Origin: JAXMCK01 sp046349395
Lineage (GTDB): Bacteria > Pseudomonadota > Alphaproteobacteria > Geminicoccales > Geminicoccaceae
DNA length: 64,000 nt
Reading direction: 5' to 3'
Assembly (NCBI GenBank): GCA_046349395.1
Contig: JAXMCK010000006.1
Location: 806,001 to 870,000, forward strand
This document shows, one piece after another, positions 1 through 7,688 of the stretch. The notes beneath the pieces are model-generated. The model saw only the letters and a list, made by a program, of their open reading frames with translations. It made no database searches and was not told the DNA's origin. Both the position numbers and the translations under genes were made by a program. Positions within the stretch are counted from its first letter, which is position 1. Each line of letters opens with the position of its first letter.

Positions 1-214
1 CGACGACGCGCATGCGGCGTAGAGGTCCACGGCGATAGAGCCTCGCGAGGCCTCGCACGACCGGCCAGAGGTGCGGCTCCACTCCGTGCCATAGATGCCG
101 CCGGCCCGACCGCGTCGCGAGGAGTCGCAGCTTGCCCAGCCGAGGCATCGCCCTCACCCTGCCATCACCGATCCGGTTCCACCGCCGCACGATCTCTCTG
201 CTGCGTAGCGCCAT
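1..214 (-). CDS. N-terminal fragment of an unidentified protein, cut by the window edge
   Basis: An open frame runs on the reverse strand from an ATG at 214 to the window edge without a stop, giving 71 residues. The N-terminus is strongly basic, followed by an aromatic and hydrophobic patch (LWHGVEPHLWPVVRG, then LARLYRR). There is no clear Shine-Dalgarno before 214. A second in-frame ATG 22 codons in follows a GGGTGAGGG stretch and could be the true start. No catalytic motif lies in the visible part, so no function is given. It would be divergent from the ABC-F gene. Confidence is low because the call rests on an open frame and codon style alone. Confidence 0.3.
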   Translation of the reverse strand, partial: MALRSREIVRRWNRIGDGRVRAMPRLGKLRLLATRSGRRHLWHGVEPHLWPVVRGLARLYRRGPLRRMRVV

Positions 215-559
215 GGGGATCAACCACAGCTCGACGGAATTCCAGCGGGCTCACGTCCTTTCACCTGCGAGCCGAGCAATCGGTGGATGCGGGCGCAGTC
301 CGTCAGCGTCCTGTGGCTGCGTTCGATCGGCGGGCCGAGGTCGATCTCGTCGACGCGTTTCGACCGGCCGGTGCGCGAGGTGCGACCACGACCATTGTAG
401 CCGTTTCGGCTTCGCGCCGACCTCGCGGCTGGTACTGCGCCAGCCCCAGAACGTGCCGGAGGACGGCGTTCATGGCGGTGACCGGCGATCCCGCTCTGGT
501 GCCGCGGGGGCTCGTCCGCTACCACGCGGCCTTCGAAGCCGCCGTCTGATCCCTGGGCC
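215..559. other. 345-bp stretch without a supported gene
   Basis: No reading frame here looks like a real protein: open frames exist on both strands but are low-complexity Arg/Ser/Pro translations typical of high-GC shadows. No tRNA, convincing terminator or canonical promoter was seen. It should contain the promoter of the ABC-F gene starting at 560, and possibly of the divergent fragment at the left edge. Confidence 0.4.
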
Positions 560-2419
560 ATGCTGAATCTCAACGACGTCACTGTCCGCGTCGCCGGCCG
601 GCCATTGCTGGAAAACGCCACCCTGCGGCTGCCGGCGGGCACCCGCATGGGCCTCGTCGGGCGCAACGGCAGCGGGAAGTCCACCCTTCTCCGCCTCATC
701 GCCGGCGAGATGCAGCCGGACCAGGGCACGGTGCGGATGCAGTCGGGTGCCAGCTTCGGGATGGTGGCGCAGGAGGCACCGGGCGGGGCGGCGACTCCGC
801 TCGCCACCGTGCTGGCGGCCGATCGCGAGCTGACGGCCCTGCAGGCCGAGCTGGCGCATGCCGACCCGTCGCGCATCGCCGAGATCCACGACCGGATGGT
901 GGCGCTGGGGGCGGCGACGGCGACGGCGCGTGCTGCCGGGATCCTGAAGGGTCTCGGCTTCGACGAGGCGATGCAGGCGGCCCCGATGGACTCGTTCTCG
1001 GGCGGCTGGCGGATGCGCGTGGCGCTGGCGTCGGTGCTGTTCGTCGAACCGGACCTGCTGCTGCTCGACGAACCCACGAACCATCTCGATCTCGAAGCCA
1101 CGATGTGGCTCGAGGACTATCTGCGCCGCTATCCGCGCACGCTCCTCGTGGTGAGCCACGACCGCGACCTGCTGAACGCCGTGCCGCAGAAGATCTGCCA
1201 TCTCGAGCAGCGGAAGCTCACGGTCTACAACGGCGCCTACGACACCTTCGCGCGCACACGGGCCGAGCGGATCGTGCTGCTGGAGAAGCAGCGGGCACGG
1301 CAGGACGCGGAGCGGGCGCACATCCAATCCTTCGTCGACCGCTTCCGCTACAAGGCGAGCAAGGCGCGCCAGGCGCAGAGCCGCATCAAGCTGCTCGAGA
1401 AGATGAAGGAAGTGGCGGTCCTGCCGCCGGAGCCGGAAGTGGAGTTCCACTTTCCCGTGGCCGAGCTGCCGGCACCCCCACTCGTCACCATGGACGGGGT
1501 GCGCTGCGGCTACGGCGAGCGGGTGGTGCTGGACCGGCTGAACCTGCGGCTCGATCCCGACGACCGGATCGCGCTCCTGGGTGCCAACGGCAATGGCAAG
1601 AGTACCTTCGCGAAGCTCGTGGCGGGGCGGCTGCAGCCGATGGCGGGCGAGTGCGTGCGCGCGCGGGGCCTGCGCGTCGGCTTCTTCGCCCAGCACCAGA
1701 TCGAGGACCTGGAGCCGGACCAGTCGGGGCTGGAGCATCTGCGCGCCCGGCGGCCGGAGGCGCGCGACCAGGACCTGAGGGCACGGCTGGCACGCTTCGG
1801 GCTCGATGCGAACCGGGCCGAGACGCCGGCGAAGCACCTCTCGGGCGGGGAGAAGACGCGGCTCGCCATGGTGCTGATGTGCCTCGACGAGCCGCAGATC
1901 CTGATCCTCGACGAGCCGACCAACCATCTCGACATCGACAGCCGCGAGGCCCTGGTCGAGGCGCTGAACGACTATCCCGGGGCCGTGCTGCTGATCAGCC
2001 ACGACCGGCATCTGGTGGAACTGGTGGCGGACCGGCTGTGGCTCGTCGCCGCCGGGCGCGTGGCGCCTTACGAGGGCGATCTCGACGACTACCGGGCGAT
2101 GCTGCTCGCCACCTCCGCCGAGGCGCGGCCGATGCCGACGGCCGAGGGGCCGCGGCAGGCGAAGATGAGTGCGGCCGAGCGGCGGGCGATCCTCGCACCC
2201 TTGCGGCAGCGGGCGAAGGAGGCGGAGCGCGAGGTCGAGCGGCTGTCCAGGCTTCGCGCGGCGGTCGAGGCGAGGCTCGCCGATCCGGCGACCTACGCCA
2301 ACGGTGCCGACATCGGGGCGCTGCAGAAGGAGGCCGCCGGCATCGGGGCGCGGATCGAGGCGGCCGAGGCCCGCTGGCTGGAGGCGGAGGCCGAGATCGA
2401 GGGTGTCGAGGCCGCCTGA
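560..2419 (+). CDS. ABC-F family ATP-binding protein (Uup/YheS type)
   Basis: Soluble protein of 619 residues with two ABC ATPase domains and no membrane segment, the ABC-F architecture. This family acts on ribosomes (translation-state sensing, antibiotic protection) rather than transport. The first domain has Walker A GRNGSGKS (about 34-41), signature SGGW (147-150) and Walker B LLLLDEPTNHLD (166-177). The second has GANGNGKS (about 340-347), SGGEK (about 428) and LILDEPTNHLD (about 448-459). A charged helical linker of about 70 residues separates the domains (the P-site-tRNA-interaction region of the family). The C-terminus (about 530-619) is a Glu/Arg/Ala-rich predicted coiled coil, as in Uup and YheS. 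The Shine-Dalgarno is weak (CCCTGGGCC before ATG). Family certain, subfamily less so. Confidence 0.9.
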   Translation: MLNLNDVTVRVAGRPLLENATLRLPAGTRMGLVGRNGSGKSTLLRLIAGEMQPDQGTVRMQSGASFGMVAQEAPGGAATPLATVLAADRELTALQAELAHADPSRIAEIHDRMVALGAATATARAAGILKGLGFDEAMQAAPMDSFSGGWRMRVALASVLFVEPDLLLLDEPTNHLDLEATMWLEDYLRRYPRTLLVVSHDRDLLNAVPQKICHLEQRKLTVYNGAYDTFARTRAERIVLLEKQRARQDAERAHIQSFVDRFRYKASKARQAQSRIKLLEKMKEVAVLPPEPEVEFHFPVAELPAPPLVTMDGVRCGYGERVVLDRLNLRLDPDDRIALLGANGNGKSTFAKLVAGRLQPMAGECVRARGLRVGFFAQHQIEDLEPDQSGLEHLRARRPEARDQDLRARLARFGLDANRAETPAKHLSGGEKTRLAMVLMCLDEPQILILDEPTNHLDIDSREALVEALNDYPGAVLLISHDRHLVELVADRLWLVAAGRVAPYEGDLDDYRAMLLATSAEARPMPTAEGPRQAKMSAAERRAILAPLRQRAKEAEREVERLSRLRAAVEARLADPATYANGADIGALQKEAAGIGARIEAAEARWLEAEAEIEGVEAA

Positions 2420-2425
2420 TGCGCG

Positions 2426-3427
2426 TCAGAACTCGAGCGACAGGCCGAGCGACCAGCCCGACACGTCCTGGCCCAGGATCAGCGAGCCGCGCAGGCTGAG
2501 GCCGGAAACACCGCGGACGACGTCGGCGTTCATGACGGCGAGGCCCGCACCCACCTCGAAGAACTGGTCGAAGTCGAGGGCGTCCTTGGAGTCCGGCAGC
2601 CACGTATAGCCGGTGAAGCCGATCCACCGCGTCCCCTGGCCGAACAGGGTGAGGGGCAGCGGGCCGTCGACCTGCAGGCGCGAGGTCAGCACGCCGAAAT
2701 CGTTGCTCGATTCGAGGGCACCGTCCGAGGCGGCCACATTGTCGGCGTAGAAATGGTCGTAGCGGACCTCGGCGCCGATCTCGATCGTGGCGGTTGGCCG
2801 GAAGGTGGCAGCAGCTTCGATGGCGCCGCCCAGCAGCAGCGTGTCGATGTGCATGTCGGTGATGAGGCCCCGGGCTGCCTCGTCGATCTCGGCGGCGAAC
2901 GGGCCCTCCACGTTGGCGTCGCCCTCGAGGCGAGAATAGCCGGCCAAGAGGATCGGGCGCAGGCGGACCTCGGGCAGCAGGTCCGGTAGCACCGGGATCG
3001 TGGCCCCCAGGCCCGCCAGCGCCGAGTAGTCGTTGAAGTTGGCGTCGATGCGGGTGGTGCCGACACCGGTGTCGAAATCGCGCCGGTCGTCGACATGGGC
3101 GTAACCGAGCGTCAGCTCGGCGTAGGGGCGAACCCCGAAGGCGAGCGGCGAGAAGTCGTGGGAGAGCGGCAGCTTCGCCGTGCGCAGCTTCTGCCGGGCC
3201 CCGGGCGTGTCGGAATCGGCGTCGTAGAGGGCGGTGCTGATGCCCGGCGTCGCACCGAAGACGCTCAGCGCCTGGAAGACGCCGCCCTGGTCGCCGGAGC
3301 GGGCGGCACTCTCCAGAGCCGAGCGCAGTTGGGCGGTCAGGTCCTGGGCCCGAACCTGCGGTGCGGCGAGAGTCAGGGCCGCGAAGGCAACCGAGCCGGC
3401 GAGGTGGCGGCTCAACCTATGCGGCAC
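2426..3427 (-). CDS. Outer-membrane beta-barrel protein, unidentified
   Basis: 333 residues beginning with a GTG that has a good GGAGG about 10 bases upstream. A Sec signal peptide (about 1-27) ends in VRAQ. The mature protein alternates Gly/aromatic-rich segments and ends in Leu-Glu-Phe, the terminal Phe typical of BAM-inserted barrels. Strand-like segments such as PYAELTLGYAHVDD and WIGFTGYTWLPDS recur through the C-terminal two thirds. About 75 residues after the signal are Ala/Gln-rich and probably helical. The specific role is not recognised; an autotransporter-like or porin-like barrel is possible. It is convergent with the ABC-F gene with a 6-bp gap. Confidence 0.65.
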   Translation of the reverse strand: MPHRLSRHLAGSVAFAALTLAAPQVRAQDLTAQLRSALESAARSGDQGGVFQALSVFGATPGISTALYDADSDTPGARQKLRTAKLPLSHDFSPLAFGVRPYAELTLGYAHVDDRRDFDTGVGTTRIDANFNDYSALAGLGATIPVLPDLLPEVRLRPILLAGYSRLEGDANVEGPFAAEIDEAARGLITDMHIDTLLLGGAIEAAATFRPTATIEIGAEVRYDHFYADNVAASDGALESSNDFGVLTSRLQVDGPLPLTLFGQGTRWIGFTGYTWLPDSKDALDFDQFFEVGAGLAVMNADVVRGVSGLSLRGSLILGQDVSGWSLGLSLEF

Positions 3428-3636
3428 CGGTGTTCCACCTCCGTGTCCTTCCAGGGCACGGGTCTCCTCCCTTCCGCCGGCGACCCGGGAAGCTGGGACC
3501 GGGCGGCGACCGCGGTCAACATTGGCGCCGGCGATGCACGCGATGGTGACAGGAGGGCACCGATTTTAGTGGAAAACTCATACCCTTCTGCCGATAGTCC
3601 TCGCGCGTTACGCGATTTGTCATGGGAGAAGGGGGC

Positions 3637-4125
3637 ATGGCGAAGGCGAGTCGAGGGCTGCTCGGGTATTACGGGCATGCGGCTGCCGCGGGGTTGGCGC
3701 TGGGTTTCGTGCTCCTCGCGTCGCACGGCGCGCAGGCACAGGACGTGCCCAAGGTGGAGCTGCGGCCCGGCGTGTTCTTCGAGGTCGTCGAGCTGAAGCG
3801 GGTGCGCAAGGACATCTCGGGCCTGACCTTCGAGATCGACAATACCTCGCCCGACACGGTGACGCTGGCCCAGCTCGGGATCAGCGACAATGAGCGGCGG
3901 GTGACCGACCTCAAGCTGATCGATTTCGACAACGGCAAGGACTACTGGATCGGCGATTCGGGCGGCGCCTGCCTCTGCACGACGTTCCAGGACGGCGGCC
4001 CGGTCGAGCCAGGGCAGAAGCGGCGCTTCTGGGCCTGGTTCGGGGCACCGCCCGCCGGTGTCGACAAGGTCGCCGTGTTCGTGCCCGGCTCGCCGCCGAT
4101 CTTCGATGTTCCGCTGGCGAAGTGA
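3637..4125 (+). CDS. Secreted protein of unknown function
   Basis: 162 residues. An ATG at 3622 is also in frame, but 3637 is preferred because GGAGAAGGGGG (3625-3635) directly precedes it and a normal signal peptide follows: basic start, hydrophobic Ala/Leu core, cleavage near AQAQ at about residue 36. The mature domain is short and beta-rich (ISGLTFEIDNTSPDTVTLAQ), contains CLC at about residues 113-115 and ends in DVPLAK. It resembles a small immunoglobulin-like periplasmic fold, but I do not recognise the family. Its last 20 bases overlap the start of the OmpA-domain gene, so the two are probably co-translated and may work together at the envelope. Confidence 0.6.
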   Translation: MAKASRGLLGYYGHAAAAGLALGFVLLASHGAQAQDVPKVELRPGVFFEVVELKRVRKDISGLTFEIDNTSPDTVTLAQLGISDNERRVTDLKLIDFDNGKDYWIGDSGGACLCTTFQDGGPVEPGQKRRFWAWFGAPPAGVDKVAVFVPGSPPIFDVPLAK

Positions 4126-4729
4126 CCGCCGCGCCGCGGCGGCCCTCCTCGGCCTGACGCTGCTCCTGGCCGGTCCAGCACGGGCCGCGGACGAGCCACC
4201 CGACCCGGCCACCGTGAAGGACGCCGACTTCACCTCGAGCTCGATCGGCTTCACCAGCAGCAGTGTGGGCTTCACCTCCAGCAGCGTGGGCTTCACCTCC
4301 AGCAGCGTCGACTTCACGGTGTCGCCGACGGCGACCCCGGAGACGTCGGGCAACGAGATGCGGTTCCAGCTGACGGCCGATCTCCTGTTCGACTTCGACA
4401 AGGCCGACCTGCGGCCCGAGGCGCAGGACCTGCTCTCCGGCGTGCTGAAGCAGATCAAGGAGAAGGCGAAGAAGCCCAAGCTGACGATCGAGGGCCACAC
4501 CGACTCCAAGGGCAGCGACGACTACAACCAGGACCTCTCCGAGCGGCGTGCGGCCTCGGTGAAGATGTGGTTCGTCAAGGTCGGCAAGCTGCCGGCGAAG
4601 AGCATCGCCACCACCGGCTACGGCGAGCGCCAGCCCGTGGCCGACAACGAGAAGCCCGACGGCACGGACGATCCCGAGGGTCGCCAGAAGAACCGCAGGG
4701 TCGAGATCGTAGTGACCGGAATCAGGTGA
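4106..4729 (+). CDS. OmpA-family peptidoglycan-binding protein with tandem heptapeptide linker
   Basis: 207 residues from ATG 4106, chosen because a signal peptide (MFRWRSDRRA, a Leu/Ala core, cleavage after ARA near residue 27) starts there. Residues 42-69 are four tandem copies of FTSSS(V/I)(G/D). The C-terminal half is a full OmpA_C domain: LLFDFDKADLRPEA, then EGHTDSKGSDDYNQDLSERRA with the Asp/Arg residues that hold meso-diaminopimelate, then NRRVEIVV at the end. It should tether the outer membrane to peptidoglycan from the periplasm. There is no lipobox, so it is a soluble secreted protein rather than a Pal lipoprotein. It overlaps the preceding secreted protein gene by 20 bp in another frame. 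The OmpA assignment is secure; the repeat's role is unknown. Confidence 0.85.
   Translation: MFRWRSDRRAAAALLGLTLLLAGPARAADEPPDPATVKDADFTSSSIGFTSSSVGFTSSSVGFTSSSVDFTVSPTATPETSGNEMRFQLTADLLFDFDKADLRPEAQDLLSGVLKQIKEKAKKPKLTIEGHTDSKGSDDYNQDLSERRAASVKMWFVKVGKLPAKSIATTGYGERQPVADNEKPDGTDDPEGRQKNRRVEIVVTGIR
4229..4312 (+). repeat. Four tandem 21-bp repeats encoding FTSSSVG
   Basis: Four in-frame 21-bp units encode FTSSSIG, FTSSSVG, FTSSSVG and FTSSSVD. Much of the third and fourth units is identical at DNA level (TTCACCTCCAGCAGCGT), while the first differs at synonymous sites. This indicates duplication by slippage or recombination under protein-level selection. The repeat lies between the signal peptide and the OmpA domain. 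Confidence 0.9.
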
Positions 4730-4749
4730 GGCAGGGCGCCGGTGGCGCC

Positions 4750-4908
4750 ATGGACAAGGACGCCTCTGCCACGGCTACGCTGGTCCGCAGCCTCGATCGG
4801 CAGCTCGATGCGCAGGGCATGCGCTCGGCGCTGGTCGAGGAACGTCTTGCCGGATTCCCGGACGCGCTCGCCCTAGCGACTCTTTTCGCCCGTCGCATCG
4901 ATGGATAG
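4750..4908 (+). CDS. Possible small protein, 52 residues, unknown
   Basis: ATG at 4750, 20 bp after the OmpA-domain gene stop, opens a 52-residue frame ending in LFARRIDG. The sequence is acidic then mixed (MDKDASATATLVRSLDRQ) and looks like a short helical protein with no signal or membrane segment. The Shine-Dalgarno is weak (GAGGCAGGG is 15 bases upstream). Its position as the last gene of the OmpA unit is the only support, so it may be spurious. Confidence 0.3.
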   Translation: MDKDASATATLVRSLDRQLDAQGMRSALVEERLAGFPDALALATLFARRIDG

Positions 4909-5249
4909 GCAGGCGACGCGAAGGCGCTGGTCGGCTTCGGTCTATAGTTTGCCTGCTCCCAGTTGGTTGACGTGGGTGTCACGGCGGCCAAGGTTTGAGA
5001 GCCCCTCCAGACCGTCGTCGGTCGGGCCGAACTGGTCCAAAGTCATCGTTGCCTACCGGCTTTCGGCCTACCCGAGGCTCGGGTTTCCGTTCGCCCGAAA
5101 CCCTTCAGGGCACACCCTCTATACGGTCGGCACCGTTGCGCCCAGGCGAATCGGCATCGGCCCCGGGCGGCCTTGGATCGGCCGGGGGCAGGTGAGGATG
5201 GGCGGATTGGTTGGAGCTCGGGAGCAGCACGAGGCCGTGGATGCGGCCT
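4909..5249. other. 341-bp intergenic stretch between convergent units
   Basis: No gene is supported. An inverted repeat ACCCGA-GGC-TCGGGT at 5070-5084, followed by TTTCCGTTCG, may be a weak terminator for the forward OmpA unit. The rest holds nothing I recognise. Confidence 0.35.
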
Positions 5250-5915
5250 CTACGGCCCGGCGCGGGGCTCAGGTATCGGCGTCCTGGCGGCATCCATCGG
5301 CATCGGCGGGAGGTCGAGACCGGGGACCCAGTCGAGGGAGTCCGGCGTGGGCTTTGCGGGATCGTGGCCGCGGTCTTCGAGCAGGTCGGCGCGGCGGGAC
5401 GCGATCTCCTCGATCACGCGCATGCGAAGCTGGGCCAGGATCCGCAACCGCGCGCGGGCGGCGTAGGCGTCCGACATCGGATCGCACTCACGCGAAACAG
5501 GCGGTGTCGGCGATGGCCGGTTGCCGGCCTCGCGCGGCGCCCGCGTCAGCATGCGCATGACCGACCGGGCCAGGACCTCGAAGGGATCGCGGCCGCGTTG
5601 GCTCTCGTGGAAGAGCCAGATGCAGATGCGGGGCTCGCGCTCCTCGATGGCTTCGAGCACGACGAACATGCTGAGGAAGCGCACGAGGTGCAGGCGCACA
5701 GTCTCGGCCAGAGAAAGCAGGTCGCGCCACGTGGCGAGCACGCGGCCGACACCGCCGTCGGCCAGCATGGTCCGAACTTCCTCGACGGACAGCCGAGTGG
5801 CGCGGGCCGCAGTCACGGCGTCCTGCCCAGCCGCGACGCGGCGCATCGCCATGGCCTTGCGGCCGGCGACCACGGGCCGGGTCGGATAGGGTGAGGGACG
5901 TGAGCGGCGCGGCAT
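5250..5915 (-). CDS. Unknown protein with a possible helix-turn-helix segment
   Basis: 221 residues from the ATG at 5915. A longer frame exists upstream, but a strong promoter and two palindromes lie immediately 5' of this ATG, so it is preferred. The N-terminus is basic (MPRRSRPSP). Residues about 25-50 (RRVAAGQDAVTAARATR, then LSVEEVRTML) look like a helix-turn-helix with a recognition helix. The middle (LLSLAETVRLHLVRFLSMFV) is hydrophobic and helical. The C-terminus is Pro-rich (PGLDLPPMPM). I recognise no family. It sits alone beside a decayed transposase, suggesting accessory DNA. The two upstream palindromes suggest the product, or a related regulator, represses its own promoter (inference). 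Confidence 0.5.
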   Translation of the reverse strand: MPRRSRPSPYPTRPVVAGRKAMAMRRVAAGQDAVTAARATRLSVEEVRTMLADGGVGRVLATWRDLLSLAETVRLHLVRFLSMFVVLEAIEEREPRICIWLFHESQRGRDPFEVLARSVMRMLTRAPREAGNRPSPTPPVSRECDPMSDAYAARARLRILAQLRMRVIEEIASRRADLLEDRGHDPAKPTPDSLDWVPGLDLPPMPMDAARTPIPEPRAGP

Positions 5916-5921
5916 GGCGTC

Positions 5922-5961
5922 AAGGACTATAGTCCTTTGCCGATCTAGGATCAAGATCCTT
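5922..5961 (-). promoter_or_regulatory. Sigma70-like promoter embedded in two related palindromes
   Basis: Reading the reverse strand, AAGGATCTTGATCCTA (5961-5946) and the perfect palindrome AAGGACTATAGTCCTT (5937-5922) share the form AAGGA-N6-TCCT, with centres 24 bp apart. The -35 box TTGATC (5954-5949) lies inside the first and the -10 box TATAGT (5931-5926) inside the second, with an ideal 17-bp spacer. Expected transcription starts about 7 bp on, within a few bases of the ATG at 5915, so the mRNA is probably leaderless or nearly so. A dimeric repressor on either site would block RNA polymerase directly. Confidence 0.65.
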
Positions 5962-6104
5962 CTAATCTCGAGACCTTCGAGTAACCCGTAGGAATGTCGG
6001 CTGTAGGGTGTCTGGATCTGGGTGGGTGTGTGGCGGGAGCGGCGGATGGCTGTGTTGCGCTGGGACGCCGTTGGCATCGCTCCTCGGCCGAGGCTCGGCT
6101 GCGT

Positions 6105-6612
6105 TCAGGCGGTGAGCGCCAGGGTGCTGCGGAGGTTAATGGCGAGGCACCGGTAGCGGACGCGGGCAAAGCCGTAGAGCCGCTTCATGATGCCGAAGGT
6201 GCGCTCGACCTCGGCACGGAGCGGGCGCAGGCGGCGGTTGCGCTCCCGCTGGGCATCGGTGAGCGGCAGATGACCACCCAGGGCGTGGACGGTGCCGGCC
6301 CTCCGCAGCTGCCGGCGCAGGGCCCGGCTGTCGTAGCCCGCGTCGCCGTAGAAGACGCCCTCGTGGCCCTGGACCAGGCCGGGCGCGGTGGTGTCTTCCG
6401 AGACGCTGGCACCGCTCAGCAGCGCCTGCTTGCACCCAGCCGAGCCGGCGTCGGCTGCGGCCCAGGTCGACCGCCAGATGCGCCTTGTAGCCGATGGTGG
6501 CCTTGTTGCGCTGAACCGCCCAGCAGGCGTCGGGATCGCCGCAAGGCGGCAGCAACCAGGATGCGTTCATCATTCCGCTCGCGGGCGTGCAATACCCCCT
6601 CCAGCGTGTCAA
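6105..6612 (-). pseudogene. Frameshifted and truncated IS5-family transposase
   Basis: The reverse strand encodes two consecutive pieces of a DDE transposase in different frames. The upstream piece reads DPDACWAVQRNKATIGYKAH, then LAVDLG (near 6545-6465). After a frame change near 6460 the downstream piece reads SALLSGASVSEDTTAPGLV, then YGDAGYDSRALRRQLR (second catalytic Asp region), then RAEVERTFGIMKRLYGFARV (catalytic Glu region), ending LTA at 6105. These motifs and their order match IS5-type transposases (such as the IS1031/ISL2 groups). The N-terminal third is not recognisable and no clear terminal inverted repeats were found, so this is a dead remnant. It marks past insertion beside the unknown gene at 5250-5915. 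Confidence 0.75.
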
Positions 6613-6759
6613 AGCGGCGGCCTGATGTCGTCCACGCCGAGGTGGTCACTCCACGCTAGGGCACATAATGTAGGCAGCCAGATGCGCTACCCTGCGCAGG
6701 GCCCTGACACCTGGCCGTAGAGCGGAGCACCAGCAGAAGGGCTTGCGATCCCGCTGTGC

Positions 6760-7572
6760 TCAAGTCCGTTCGGCGACGACCACATGCGCCCGCATCGGGG
6801 CTTCGAACGGCCCATCGCCGTAGCGGTCGGCCAAAGCTCGGGCGACCGTCTCGGTGGCTTCGGCGAGACGTCCAGGGATGCGGGCCTCGATTTCGTTGCG
6901 GAGCGGCGTGCCCTGGCAATAGGCGATGGCCGGCTGTCGGGGCGAGTCGGCTGGGCTGGAAAGGGTCAGCGTCTCCACCTGCTTCACGCTGAATCCGGCT
7001 GCTTCGAGATCGGCCAGGAGCGCCTCGCGGTCGTGGTAGCCGTGCGGGGTGCGGGCCAGGAACCGCGGCGGGTCGTCCGGCATCAGGGTGGCCAGCACCT
7101 CGGTGACGATGCTGGCCAGATCGTTGGTCTCGATCCGGTCCCAGACGTTGAGGGCGAACCTTCCGCCCGGACGCAGCACGCGCCGCGCCTCGCGATAGGC
7201 GGCCCGACGGTCGGGGAAGAACATCGCACCGAACTGGCAGGCCACAACGTCGAAGGGAGCGTCATCGAACGGAAGCGTCTGGGCATCGGCCTGTTGAAAG
7301 GTGAGGCGGCCTCTCTGCACCGATCCCGCAGCATGGTCGAGCATCGCGGGATTGAGGTCGGTGGCGATGATCTCGGTATTCTCGGGAATTGCCGCGACAA
7401 GCGCCCGCGTCAGCACGCCCGTACCGGCCGCCGTCTCCAGCACTCGGGTTGGCTGGAGGGCAGCCACGCGTTCCGCCAGATCCGCGGCATAGGGTGCGAA
7501 GACGAGCGGGCCCATATACCGGTCGTAGACCTGCGGTATTGAGCCAGCGAACCTCGTGTCGTCGGTCAGCAC
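6760..7572 (-). CDS. Class I SAM-dependent methyltransferase
   Basis: 270 residues from the GTG at 7572, which has GGGG about 8 bases upstream. The SAM-binding fold is clear: motif I VLETAAGTGVLTRALV, the acidic loop IIATDLNPAMLDHA, FDVVACQFGAMFFPD and the post-motif VLRPGGRFALNVWD. It belongs to the UbiE/Methyltransf_25-like group acting on small molecules; the substrate cannot be read from sequence. The C-terminal 90 residues end with APMRAHVVVAERT. The gene stands alone, 116 bp from the TolC-like gene on the same strand and next to the transposase remnant, so it may be part of the accessory stretch. Confidence 0.8.
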   Translation of the reverse strand: MLTDDTRFAGSIPQVYDRYMGPLVFAPYAADLAERVAALQPTRVLETAAGTGVLTRALVAAIPENTEIIATDLNPAMLDHAAGSVQRGRLTFQQADAQTLPFDDAPFDVVACQFGAMFFPDRRAAYREARRVLRPGGRFALNVWDRIETNDLASIVTEVLATLMPDDPPRFLARTPHGYHDREALLADLEAAGFSVKQVETLTLSSPADSPRQPAIAYCQGTPLRNEIEARIPGRLAEATETVARALADRYGDGPFEAPMRAHVVVAERT

Positions 7573-7688
7573 GTTACTGCCCCGTGCTCGATGACAAACC
7601 AGAATGATCCTCGACCGCCGCAGCGGCAACCGAGAACGTTTCCGAGCCCGACGGCAGCCTTCGATTGTGGTGCCGGGCGCCGCCGACC

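Noticed and set aside
132..566. 144-codon forward frame before the ABC-F gene
   Set aside because: Arg/Ser/Gly-rich with no motif; overlaps the ABC-F start region in another frame.
470..2011. 513-codon reverse frame over the ABC-F gene
   Set aside because: Lies entirely opposite clear ABC-F motifs; low-complexity composition typical of antisense shadows.
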